A stretch of DNA of 64,000 nt from Gentiana macrophylla (taxonomy: Eukaryota > Streptophyta > Magnoliopsida > Gentianales > Gentianaceae). Below the pieces are notes generated by a model, which was not told the origin of the DNA, searched no databases, and was given only the letters and a program-made list of their open reading frames with translations. Below are positions 33,441 through 42,978 of the stretch, piece by piece; the first letter of the stretch is position 1; the number at the start of each line of letters is the position of its first letter. A program made the position numbers and the translations under genes. The DNA lies in assembly GCA_026214975.1 (NCBI GenBank), contig JAOBSW010000349.1, forward strand, positions 62,001 to 126,000, written 5' to 3'.

Positions 33441-34715
33441 CTCGTCGTTGATGGCTTCTTTCCAAAATGATACACCTGAGATTCCATCGCCTCAGAAAAT
33501 GTTCTTGGATCATCCTCAATATTGTAACAATATGAGTATTGATATCCAACTTCATTTCCCGAACCTTCCACCAAATAAGTAACAAAATCCGGTGAAAATG
33601 TTTTCGCTATTCTAGCCCTCTTACTTCTTCGAAGTTCAGAAGACTCGGCTTGAGAATCATTATTCTCCACATTCTCCACTCCAACTATCGTAGGATCAAT
33701 AGCCTTTGGTCTGGGAATAGATGTAAATCTATTCTCATCAAATATAGCATCACGTGATTGTATAACCGAATGTATAGCCACGGAATCACTAGGTTCTATA
33801 ACATAAAACCTATATGCCTTGGAATGACTAGCATATCCAATGAAAATGCAATCGATGCCTCTTTCTCCTATAGTATTAATTTTAGGGTCTAACAACCGCC
33901 CTACAGCCCCAAACTCTTAAATAATTTAAGTTTGGTTTTTTTAACCAAAGTTCATACGGGGTAACAGAATTCTTTTTATTAGGAATTCTGTTTAGTAGAT
34001 AATAGGCCGTTAACATGGCCTCATCCCAAAACCCATTACTCAATCCCGAGTAGGACAACATGGAATTTACCATCTCTTTTAGAGTACGGTTCTTCCTCTC
34101 CGCAATGCCATTTTGTTGTGGCGTATACGGTGCAGTAACCTCGTGTATAATACCACACGACCCGAAGAAGGTTGGATCATAGTATTCTCCACCTCTATCG
34201 GTACGAAAGCGTTTAATACTAGAATTCAATTGTAATTCTACTTCACTTTTATAAAATTTTAATTTATCAAGTGCCTCATCTTTAGTATTAAGTAAATACA
34301 TATAACAAAAATGAGTATTATCATCTATTAAAGTAATCACATATTTCTTATTTCCCAAAGACGGTGTGGCATAAAAGTCACATAAATCACTATGGATAAG
34401 TTCCAAAATTGTAGACGATCTTTCAACACCACGAAATGGTTGTCTTACAATTTTAGTAAGCATACAAGTAGTACACTTATCCACATTGATATCAAACGGG
34501 GGAATTAATACATTTTTAGACATAACTTGCATACGTTTATAATGCATGTGACCTAACCGTGCATGCCATAACTTTGAGATATTAACATCAGAAATATGCA
34601 TAACTAGATTAACATTATTATTGACAATATTAAGCATAAACATGTTATTACATAAGTAACCAAATCCTACAAACACACCATGTTTAGATAATATAAACCT
34701 ATCGGACTCATACAC
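33428..34715 (-). pseudogene. Copia-2 integrase
   Basis: The frame 33882-34715 includes the GAG-pre-integrase zinc motif (LWHARLGHMHYKRM, later CTTCMLTK). It continues with the integrase core: HSDLCDF, FRTDRGGEYY, YTPQQNGIAERKNRTLKEMV and the later MLTAYYLLNRIPNKKN. The D, D, E triad positions are all present. The C-terminal part continues in the overlapping frame 33428-33895 (IFIGYASHSKAYRFY). It then runs through a linker to the RT start, so one frameshift near 33890 splits the protein. Integrase inserts the cDNA and generated the ctacg duplication. Confidence 0.93.
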
Positions 34716-34821
34716 TTGTTATAGCCCGATTTACAAAAAAAAGTGCACGGATACAAGGTTTTTTCGGATGCACGGAACAAATAATACATCAAAGAGTTTT
34801 ACAAATTTTCCGAACTAAAAT

Positions 34822-35022
34822 TTAAAATAATAGCCCAACGCCTTTTACAATAGCCATCGACTCGTTTCCCATTTTTAGTACGGAGCCATCATTCGGCGGT
34901 TCAAAATCTTCAAATCGCCTTTGATCTTTGCATACATGTCGTGTTGCTCCCGAGTCGATCCACCACGATACATCATCATCCTCGCATATAGAATGCTTGT
35001 AAATAAATGGCACATAATTCAC
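34822..35022 (-). pseudogene. Copia-2 protease
   Basis: The frame reads SWWIDSGATRHVCKDQRRFE followed by MGNESMAIVKGVG. DSGA is the aspartic protease active site. The domain is cut at its C-terminal side by a stop near 34820, and the next part resumes in the integrase frame. Upstream it joins the zinc-knuckle frame through a shift near 35100. Confidence 0.9.
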
Positions 35023-35100
35023 AACCGAATTAACACCATAAATAAAATTCTGACCTTGATGCTTGGGTGGTCCTTGGTCTTTGTACCCCTGTTCTGAACC

Positions 35101-35382
35101 CTAATTCTTTCCGTTCTTCCGCACTCGGCAATCAGCCTTGTAGTGCCCTGTTTTGCCACAAATCCAACAGGCCCCTTTTGGCCTTTTTCCGGACTCTTTG
35201 TTGCCAGCCTTGAATGGTTTCTTTTTCTTACCATTTCCTTTTCCCTTGTTCGTTTTGGAACACTCCCCGGCCTCCATTACATGAATGGATGTCGATTCAT
35301 CAATTTCCTTTTCCTTGGATTTCACACCCTCCTGCGCCCTGAGGGATTCCTCAATACGTAGATGGCTGCCAAGTTCAACCAA
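35101..35382 (-). pseudogene. Copia-2 gag zinc knuckle region
   Basis: A Lys-rich stretch (GKGNGKKKKPFKAGNKESGK) precedes the CCHC knuckle CWICGKTGHYKADC, which binds element RNA. It follows the gag capsid frame at 35473-35928 after a break at about 35390-35470. The frame ends at a stop just after the knuckle, before protease. Confidence 0.92.
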
Positions 35383-35472
35383 GGAGAGTTCTTCTTTTTG
35401 TGTTTTAACAAATGCTTAAAGTCTTTCCATGACGGTGGTAGTTTATCAATGATACTAGAGACAGAAATGGCT

Positions 35473-35928
35473 TCATCCATTTCCATCTATGTCGTGCAAC
35501 CGGCCTAAGATGCGTTGAAGTTCATTGAATTGTTCCATTCTGCACCGTGTATCTACCATCATGTATTTCATGAAATTTCCTACTAGAAACTTTTTAGCGG
35601 ATGCATCTTCATTTAAGTACTTAGTTTCTAGTGCATTCCATAATTCTTTTGCAGGCTCAAAGTTTTGATAAATATCAAATAACGAATCAGACATACCATT
35701 TACAATGTGACCACGACAGATGTAGTCATCATTTTCCCATTTGTTCCGCTTCCGTAATTCCTCCAATGGTGCATCATCATTAACTTCTGGTATATCGGTG
35801 CTAAGAACATATACCACTTTCAATGCCGTGAGAAGGAAATGCATCTTCCTTTGCCACCTCCGGAAATCAACACCTTCAAACTTGTCTAGTTTCCCGAAGT
35901 TCATCATCAAATCCTTTGCATTCACCAT
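35473..35928 (-). pseudogene. Copia-2 gag capsid region
   Basis: The frame starts MVNAKDLMMNFGKLDKFEG and continues DFRRWQRKMHFLLTALKVVY, the standard start of Copia gag of the UBN2 type (...L.KFDG.NF..W...M...L). YICRGHIVNGMSDSLFDIY, AKELWNALETKYLNEDA and MEQFNELQRIL follow. The ATG at 35926-35928 is 27 bp from the 5' LTR, very close. The expected initiator-Met primer site is not visible in that gap, so the leader may have been deleted or an atypical primer used. The gag frame breaks near 35470. Confidence 0.9.
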
Positions 35929-35954
35929 TGATTAGAACAATAATTTAAGAAGAA

Positions 35955-36710
35955 TGTAGTAGTTTGGGTGTGAAGATGATCAACAATGTCTTGAACAATT
36001 CCTGCAAAATTAGAAGATTTGGATCCTCACAGTTTCACGATTATCGCTGTCCTTCTTAAATTATTCGACCCTTATTCTTTGTCCCGGGTTTCACGAATAT
36101 TTAAGTGAGATACTAAACTGAGAGTAAACCTTTAACTCTGGACACACGAGATTAAAGAGCACTTTGGAAGTTTTTAAGATATAAAAATGACAAACAAAGA
36201 TGCTTTCATGTGTTGTATGTTTTTCAACAATGTAAACTTGCTTTATATAGCACTTGGATGTCTGAAAGAGAGCAAAGAATTCGTTGTTAAGTGATAGACA
36301 CCAAATGAAAAGGTTCCATTTGGTTGTACCCACTTAAAATGATCAAGAGACACCAATAATTCAGTTTTCGGGCCACAGGCGTGCGCCTGTGAATGACGGG
36401 CGGGCGCCTGTGAAGTCCAGAAAACGAAATAAGACTCTGTTCAATTTTTGCCTGAAAAAATCTTCATAGGCGGGCACCTGTGGTTCATAGGCGGCCGCCT
36501 ATGACACTGATTTTCCAAAACGAGTTTTTATCATTCGTAAGATCGTTTAAGGACTCTACTTGCTCATTTTACATCCGTATACTCGTAAAACACTTATATA
36601 AGCGTGCACTCCGCACCTCCGTACTTATATCATAGCGTTACGAGCATAACCATCTTTGCACTAAACCCCGATAACCTTAATGGCTTGTGATTATACTTAA
36701 ATCACCAACA
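35955..36710 (-). repeat. Copia-2 5' LTR
   Basis: This 756 bp repeat is the partner of 22373-23126. In the dyad block it reads ACAGGCGTGCGCCTGT (about 36374-36389). At about 36466-36505 it has a pair in place of the long hairpin of the other LTR, the second member being ATAGGCGGCCGCCTAT, a perfect 16-bp palindrome. A TATA-like box is near 36242. Confidence 0.94.
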
Positions 36711-36960
36711 CTACGGTCGTTACACTGATACGTGTCGCGTATTAAAAACGGAGATCGAAAAGCTGGTCGTCCGGGGGCCCTTCGACCGGTTCAAGAAGGA
36801 TGGGGATAACGCGTCTCGAGGCAATCCCCAAGCACGCCAACCAACGAGGGAGATCCATGTTATCATCAAGGAGCCTCCAAGCAACAGTAAACTCAAGGAT
36901 AAGATCTACGTACTCCTTGAACCCATAAGATTCCTCATTGTACTCCTTGTACGTTTTGCA
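36711..36960 (+). pseudogene. Gypsy gag pseudogene, right part (zinc motif and C-terminus)
   Basis: This is the continuation of the gag frame cut at 22372. After one copy of the ctacg target duplication is discounted, the reading frame continues without a shift. It completes the Cys-His zinc motif (TDTC). LKTEIEKLVVRGPFDRF and REIHVIIKEP follow, the C-terminal layout typical of Tat-type Gypsy gag (EI..LI.RG.L..F ... INVI.GG). The frame stays open for about 80 codons, so the Copia-2 insertion may have hit a still fairly intact gag. Beyond about 36960 I find no protease or pol. Confidence 0.8.
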
Positions 36961-37310
36961 CCAAAATGGATGCAAAACGGTGTCTTTGTGAGATTAATGA
37001 CCACAAACTTCCTTTTTCTTCTTCATGATTTCAAAATGAATGATATTTTGATCTGTATGCAAAATGTTTGAATCTTTGTCTCTTTTACTAAATACAACTC
37101 CTACTTTGATATGTACGTAAGTCTTTTTTGACGTAACTGTTGAATGTCATTGTTGTTTCTGGTCAATAGAAGAAAGAATTTGTGTGGGGTTGACTTTTAA
37201 CCACAAATTTTACACGACATTCTACAGGTAATAGCTATCAAGGATGTGATTCTGATGTCTACATTATTACAGAGATCATGGTTGTGTGCACCGTATCCGC
37301 AAAAAATGAT
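36961..37310. other. Non-coding stretch
   Basis: I see no gene or clear repeat. Confidence 0.4.
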
Positions 37311-37845
37311 CAATTACTGTCATCAGGTTCAGGTCACAATATCCTCTTTGTGATTAATAAATTGTATAATATGATGAATGATTTAAAAATAGGTTGTGTT
37401 GCACGTTATGACCGAGAGGTTGTGTCAGTAGTATTACACTCAAATAAAAATAAATTAACACTCAAATAAAATCAGATTTTAGAACAACTTGAATGTGTAG
37501 ATGTCAGATTGCCCAGAAAACATGAGCAGTTTGGGGGCAGGAAACGTAAACGCCGTCAAACAGAGTTGAATTGGGCTAATAGGAGTATAATTTGGAGTCT
37601 ACCGTATTGGTCTTCGAAGCCTTTTCACTATAATTTGGATGTAATGCACATAGAAAAAAATGTGCATGACAACTTGAATGGCACACTATTGGACATGTCA
37701 TTAATTCAATTACTGTCATCAGTTCACAATATTCTCTTGTGATTAATAAATTGTATAATATGATGAATGATGTAAAAATAGGTTGTGTTGCATTTATGAC
37801 CGAGTAGTATTACACTCAAATAAATATAATTAAATCAACACACAT
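37311..37845 (+). repeat. Direct repeats flanking a CACTA fragment
   Basis: A segment of about 140-155 bp at 37311-37467 (TTACTGTCATCAG...ATTACACTCAAATAAA) recurs at about 37707-37845 with small deletions. The 230-bp gap between them is a transposase fragment. Confidence 0.85.
37470..37700 (+). pseudogene. CACTA (TNP2-type) transposase fragment
   Basis: The frame reads ILEQLECVDVRLPRKHEQFG, then LNWANRSIIWSLPYW and FHYNLDVMHIEKNVHDNLNG TLLDM. This corresponds to the highly conserved WKKRSIFFELPYW...LRHNLDVMHIEKNVCDN..GTLL block of the TNP2/En-Spm transposase family. The Asp in LDVMHIEKN is part of the conserved core. Only about 75 residues remain of a protein usually longer than 700. Arg-His at the RHNLDV position is replaced by His-Tyr. 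Transposase of this family cuts and inserts CACTA elements. This remnant cannot. Confidence 0.9.
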
Positions 37846-38202
37846 TTAAGGAAACACCCAACTTTCTTAAATAAGAGGGACAAACCGAGATCAATCTCAC
37901 AACAGAAAAACACACACACAAGCACACCCGAAAAGAAGAAAAACCACACTCAGAGATTTGGATTTCGGTACATCAGAGCGGCAAACCGAGATCAATCTCG
38001 CTTAAGAAAACCAGAAAAAGAAAAAGAAAAGAAAACATAGAGAGAATTGGTGCTTAAGTACACAGACACGTTACATTGCACCCCTGATCAACAAATCATG
38101 ACAACTATCAATGACGTTTTGTTTTAAGCATTACATATTAAAAAGGTGTTAGTTACAAAGTTCCATTCCAGCGTTAGCAAGTTTTTGATACAATCCTTGC
38201 CC

Positions 38203-38509
38203 TCAGTCATTAGTGCAGCACCAGCAAAAATTTTGACAGACAATACAACAATCCGGATCCTGCAGCACTTTGCGATTCATGTTGCTGAAAGTGTTCATCC
38301 TTCCGGGGGTTAGTTCCTTGACAATACTGTCTTCAACAGTCGTTTTCGTTGCACCATCATAACTGATTTTTTCACCGGTGAAGTGCGAATCATTTGAATC
38401 TTCAAGCCTGATATTCACCGCAGCATGTCCACTGAAAGACTTCTACGAAAGCCAGTAAACTGCAAGCACAAACACCGCAAATATGACATGGGTCAGCTTC
38501 GATCACCAT
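38203..38509 (-). pseudogene. Broken gene for a small secreted Cys-rich peptide
   Basis: Minus-strand reading from near the ATG at 38509 gives a hydrophobic stretch (KLTHVIFAVFVLAVYWLS) that looks like a signal peptide. An acidic-polar spacer of about 65 residues follows (NIRLEDSNDSHFTGEKISYD...), and the end is rich in Cys: CCIVCQNFCWCC, then TND and a stop at 38203. Two lesions are visible. The ATG is out of frame with the hydrophobic segment by one base, and a stop follows the segment. A TATA-like ATATATAG lies about 80 bp upstream (38588-38595, minus strand reading CTATATAT). The layout (signal peptide, pro-region, compact Cys tail) is typical of plant secreted Cys-rich peptides. I cannot assign a family. 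The open part alone is 71 codons. Confidence 0.45.
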
Positions 38510-38699
38510 TTTGATCTGAAAGTGTTATTTACTGAGTGTAAGTGAAGGAGAAGAAATATTGCCTTAATTGGCATATGCAGAAGATGAATATATAGGTCAC
38601 CACTACAAAGATTAGGACAAAAATTTAATTGCTTTCATTTACTGATGATAACGACTCACAACCAGGGCGGCAATTTTTTGTTTATATGTATATGTTTAT

Positions 38700-38845
38700 A
38701 TGATACAAGTGCAGATGACTTAAACATTATATCTTCTTTCTCTTTTTGTCATTCTTCTTGAGTTATTGTATTACTCATTCCAGTGTGGCGGCGAGATTAG
38801 AATTTTTTATGGTAATCGTGAATAAATAAATGAAAGAATTATATT
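38700..38845. repeat. Dispersed repeat shared with 20060-20200
   Basis: GATACAAGTGCAGATGACTT through TCATTCCAGTGTGGCGGC matches 20084-20175. The related segment near 39008-39030 matches 20253-20280. Confidence 0.7.
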
Positions 38846-39254
38846 TCAAGTCTATGCATAAAGTTATACATGTCTCATTTGGTGTGCTAGATGATCATCT
38901 TTTTCTCATTTTAATCGTCTATAAATCGTTAAATACGATGCATGTCATTAATATAGTAAATCGTTCGTCCCACAATCAAGAATATACATATAACAATGAC
39001 ATTCACATTGTATGTGTTATCCGCCAAATGCCAGTGAGGCAGATATTTATGTTATTCTTTAGAATTATACAATAAATAAATTACTTTATTCAACCTATGA
39101 TAGGTATTATCCATTTTAATTTTACGGGATGCTATTTAGGAATACACAAAATTAGGTTTTAGTCCATTTTCCCCCATGTATATAAATTTTAATTCAGTTT
39201 GTATTTTTTTGTTGATTTAAGGAAAAAATAATTTCGTTCGGACTAAACTACCCC

Positions 39255-39430
39255 TGTTAGCACAAGTAAATAATTGTAATTAATTCCCCGTAATCTCCAT
39301 ATTAATTCCGTTTGATCACGATTGATTCCTGTAATTATGCTTTTCCTTTCTCACTAAGTATCACCGGCTATATAGCCAAGCATTGTAATACCTTCTGAAT
39401 CAATGGAAATTATGATTATATTCCACATCA
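39255..39430 (+). repeat. Copia-3 5' LTR, unit A
   Basis: About 176 bp, TGTTAGCAC...CACATCA. TATATAG at 39370-39376 is TATA-like. The end lies 4 bases before the primer site. Confidence 0.75.
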
Positions 39431-39434
39431 AATA

Positions 39435-39447
39435 TGGTATCGGAGCC
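39435..39447 (+). other. Copia-3 primer binding site, unit A
   Basis: TGGTATCGGAGCC matches the initiator Met tRNA site with one change. Unit B has the same at 41962-41974. Confidence 0.85.
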
Positions 39448-39566
39448 TTTAGGTTGAAACCGCCCCATGTCTGAATATTTCTTCTCCTTCCTTCCCGCCT
39501 TCTTCTCTGTGTAACCCACCCCTTTTCTGTTCTAAAAAAAAAAAAAAAAAAAAACCTTTCCTAGCC

Positions 39567-40475
39567 ATGGCCGAACCCTCTGCAACCACCACCACCACCG
39601 CTGATTCTTCTCCCTCGACTCTCTATCCTTCCTTCAACTCCTCCAACTCTATTAATCTCATAAAACTCAACCGCACAAACTACCCGATTTGGAAAGCTCA
39701 GATCGTCCCATACCTAAAGGGACAAGAGGTTTATGGATTTGTAGATGGCAGCATCCCTTCTCCGCCGGCCACCCTCAACGGCCGGCCCAATCCGGCACTC
39801 TCGCAGTGGTCAAACAGGACAATCTCATATTAAGTGCGATCACCTCGTCCCTCTCGGAAGAAGTTCTTACTCATGTTTATCATGCTAAAACATCCATTGA
39901 AATTTGGTCCGCCATTGAACGATGCTTCGCCTCACAATCACATGCCTGAATCATACACCTCCGCTCTCAACTTGCTACTACCCGGAAGGGAAACTCCACG
40001 GCTACATAATACTTCATGACAGTCAAACGTCTCACCGATGATCTCGCTTTAGCCGGACAACCACTGCAAAATGATGATATTGTAAATTATGTTCTTGCTG
40101 GATTAGGACATGAATATGATGCCCTTGTTGCCATGGTGGGTTCACGTTCTGATATCACTATTGAAGAACTTTACTTATTACTATTAACATTGGAAGCACG
40201 CATAGATCACAACGCCGCTGCGCCCCGGCTCCTCGGCCGCCCTACGCCGCTTCTACCCGCCACCCTCTTCGTCGGCCCGCCCTGCTGCGCACCAAAATAC
40301 CCGCTCTCAGCATCCCCGTGGTCGTGGCTCGAATTCTTGTGGTCAAGGGCAAGGCCGCTTCAGGGTCCTTGTCCTCAACATCAACAACACCTCGGTCCTC
40401 CTTCCATGCAATGTCAATTGTGTGGTAGGTTTGGTCATACTGTACACTCGTGTAGGTACCGATTCGATCCAAACT
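39567..40475 (+). pseudogene. Copia-3 gag, unit A
   Basis: ATG at 39567 (after a 20-base A-run and an AGCCATGG context) starts MAEPSATTTTTADSSPSTLY. The Copia gag block LIKLNRTNYPIWKAQIVPYL and GFVDGSIPSPPATL follow. A one-base indel near 39810 (ALSQWSNRTISY then stop) shifts the frame to NLILSAITSSLSEEVLTHVY. A second break follows near 39947. The frame 40016-40648 continues with RLTDDLALAGQPLQNDDIVN and EYDALVAMVGSRSDITIEEL. The CCHC knuckle is CQLCGRFGHTVHSC at about 40409-40451. Gag is full length in outline but has at least two frameshifts. Confidence 0.9.
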
Positions 40476-40539
40476 TTAATCATTCCCTACCCCAAAATAG
40501 CAGCCCTTCCCCTTTTCCCCGCCCTCCCATGGCTAACTT

Positions 40540-41540
40540 TGCAGGTGCCTCTTATGATCACTCGACCTGGCTCCTCGACACCGGTGCTAGTCATCCACCC
40601 GCCCGTACCGCACAATTTTTCCTCTCCTCCTGCTCCCTACACTGGTGATGACAACGTTCGTGCTAGCAACGGCACTGCTATGTCTATTACTCATGTTGGT
40701 GATTCTCGTTTTTCTACACCAACGCACACTTTTATTCTTCGTAACGTCCTCCTCACTCTCTCCCTCCAACACAATTTACTTTCTGTTCAAAATTTTGCAC
40801 ATGATAATAATGTTTACTTTGAATTTCATTCAACTTATTTCTTTGTGAAGGACTACTTAGAGGCTACATTAAAGACGTCCTATACCATTTCACTCAACCA
40901 CTTGTCTCTTCCTGCCTTGCTAGTCGCACTACCTCATCTCACTGGCATCGTCGTCTTGGTCACTGCTCCCCCAGAATAATTAATCTTATTTTACGCCGAA
41001 TAAATATTTCCCCTCCCCGTGATTCCCAAAACACTGTTCTAATTGTCAGTTCGCTAAAAGTCATCGTCTCTCTTTACCCTCTTCCTCATTTACTTCTCGT
41101 AAACCTTTGGACTTGATCTATTCGGATGTGTGGGGGCCTTGTGCCGAGGCTTCAATTTATGGCTCTCGATATTATGTTTGTTTTTTAGATGATTGCACCA
41201 AGTTTATTTGGTTTTATCTTATTGCACTAAAATCTGATGTGGAACCCGTTTTCTACAATTTTCAAGCTTTAGTTGAACGGCTTTTCGACATTCAAATAAA
41301 AGCAATTCAGACATCGTGGTGGTGAATTCCAAAAATTAACTAGTTATTTTCTCGCACTGGTATTTTCCATCAACTTTCTTGCGCACACACTCACGAACAA
41401 ATGGGCGCCGTCGAACGTCGCCATCGACATATCGTCGAAACAGGTTTGACTTTATTGGCTCACTCACATCTCCCTCTCCCCTACTGGGAGGATGCTTTCA
41501 CTACAGCTGTTTACCTTATTAATCGCATGCCTACGAAGAA
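40540..41540 (+). pseudogene. Copia-3 protease and integrase part, unit A
   Basis: The protease active site WLLDTGASH lies near 40568-40594. A frameshift in the following bases moves the rest (DNVRASNGTAMSITHVGDSR, ILRNVLLTLSLQHNLLSVQN) to the frame 40422-40979. A GAG-pre-integrase WHRRLGH is near 40941-40961. Integrase core starts LDLIYSDVWGPCAEASIYGS (41107-41325) and breaks at a stop near 41325. It continues as EQMGAVERRHRHIVETGLTL and YLINRMPTKKN up to 41547, where the element is truncated. The usual PQQNG Pro-Gln-Gln is HEQMG here. Confidence 0.88.
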
Positions 41541-41570
41541 GAACACATGAGAAACAGAGGTGATCATCAT

Positions 41571-42978
41571 TCAAGTCTATGCATAAAGTTATACATGTCT
41601 CATTTGGTGTGCTAGATGATCTTTTTCTCATTTTAATCGTCTATAAATCGTTAAATACGATGAATGTCATTAATATAGTAAATCGTTCGTCCCACAATCA
41701 AGAATATATAAATTTTAATTCAGTTTGTATTTTTTTTGTTGATTTAAGGACAAAATAATTTCGTTCGTACTAAGCTACCCCTGTTAGCACAAGTAAATAA
41801 TTGTAATTAATTCCCCGTAATCTCCGTAGTAATTCCGTTTGATCACGATTTATTCCTGTAATTATGCTTTTCCTTTCTCACTAAGTATCACCGGCTATAT
41901 AGCCAACCAATGTAATACCTTCTGAATCAATGGAAATTATGATTATATTTCACATCAAATATGGTATCGGAGCCTTTAGGTTGAAACCGCCCCATGTCTG
42001 AATATTTCTTCTCCTTCCTTCCTGCCTTCTTCTCTGTGTAACCCGCCCCTTTTCTGTTCCAAAAAAAAAAAAAAAAAAAACCTTTCCCAGCCATGGCCGA
42101 ACCCTCTGCAACCACCACCACCACCGCTGATTCTTCTCCCTTCACTCTCTATCCTTCCTTCAACTCCTCAAACTCTATTAATCTCATAAAACTCAACCGC
42201 ACAAACTACCTGATTTGGAAAGCTCAGATCGTCCCATACATAAAGGGACAAGAGGTTTATGGATTTGTAGATGGCAGCATCCCTTCTCCGCCGGCCACCC
42301 TCAACGGCCGGCCCAATCCGGCACTCTTGCAGTGGTCAAAATAGGACAATCTCATATTAAGTGCGATCACCTCGTCCCTCTCGGAAGAAGTTCTCACTCA
42401 TGTTTATCACGCTAAAACATCCACTGAAATTTGGTCCGCCATTGAACGATGCTTCGCCTCACAATCACGTGCCAGAATCATACACCTCCGCTCTCAACTT
42501 GCTACTACCCGGAAGGGAAACTCCACGGCTACAGAGTACTTCATGGCAGTCAAACGTCTCACCGATGATCTCGCCTTAGCCGGACAACCATTGCAAAATG
42601 ATGATATTGTAAATTATGTTCTTGCTGGATTAGGACATGAATATGATGCCCTTGTTGCCATTGTGGGTTCACGTTCAGATATCACTATTGAAGAACTTTA
42701 CTAATTACTATTAACAATGGAAGCACACATAGATCACAACGCTGCTGCCCCCACTCCTCAGCCGCCGCTACCTGCTCTACCGGCACCCTCCTCGTCCCAG
42801 CCCGCCCCTGCTGCGCACCAAAATACCCGCTCCCAGCATCCCCGTGGTCGTGGCTCGAATTCTCATGGTCGAGGCCGAGGCCGCTTCAACGGTCTTTGTC
42901 CTCAACATCAACAACAACCCGGTCCTCCTTCCATCCAATGTCAATTGTGTGGTAGGTTTGGTCATACTGTACACTCGT
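41571..42978 (+). mobile_element. Copia-3 unit B: truncated second tandem copy
   Basis: This repeats unit A from 38846 through its zinc knuckle and stops at 42978. It carries an LTR at 41782-41957, a primer site at 41962-41974 and gag from 42093. It lacks the roughly 170 bp present in unit A. Base differences from unit A are few, so the duplication is younger than the original insertion. Confidence 0.88.
42093..42978 (+). pseudogene. Copia-3 gag, unit B
   Basis: It starts MAEPSATTTTTADSSPFTLY, as in unit A. A stop occurs at 42342 (WSK then TAG) and another near 42703. Between them the frame is open, including where unit A has the stop after SQSHA. Unit B therefore keeps the ancestral reading (SQSRARIIHLRSQL) where unit A is broken, showing independent decay. 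A Pro/Ser-rich linker (APTPQPPLPALPAPSSSQPA) leads to the zinc knuckle CQLCGRFGHTVHS, whose final Cys is lost at the truncation point. Confidence 0.88.

Larger units (their letters stand above)
22373..36710 (-). mobile_element. Copia-2: antisense Copia element split by an Athila insertion
   Basis: LTRs at 22373-23126 and 35955-36710 both run TG...CA. A perfect 5-bp target duplication, ctacg, lies at 22368-22372 and 36711-36715. The Copia sequence itself is 23127-23212 plus 31520-35954, about 6 kb with LTRs. The remaining 8.3 kb is a later Gypsy insertion. Domain order on the minus strand is gag, zinc knuckle, protease, integrase, reverse transcriptase and RNase H, with several frameshifts. 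It inserted into a Gypsy gag gene at the zinc-motif codons. No standard Met primer site is seen next to the 5' LTR. Confidence 0.94.
38846..41570 (+). mobile_element. Copia-3 unit A: 5' part of a sense Copia, first tandem copy
   Basis: It contains a short LTR (39255-39430), a Met-type primer site, gag, protease and the integrase core. It then stops at about 41547, with no RT, RNase H or 3' LTR. The sequence from 38846, starting TCAAGTCTATGCATAAAGTT, restarts at 41571 as unit B, so the block is tandemly duplicated. Unit A also contains about 170 bp at roughly 39000-39175 that unit B lacks. Confidence 0.88.

Noticed and set aside
36742..36975. 77-residue minus-strand frame in the Gypsy gag right half
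   Set aside because: The plus strand reads a conserved gag C-terminus with zinc-motif Cys and EIEKL/REIHVI blocks; the minus-strand frame is its shadow.
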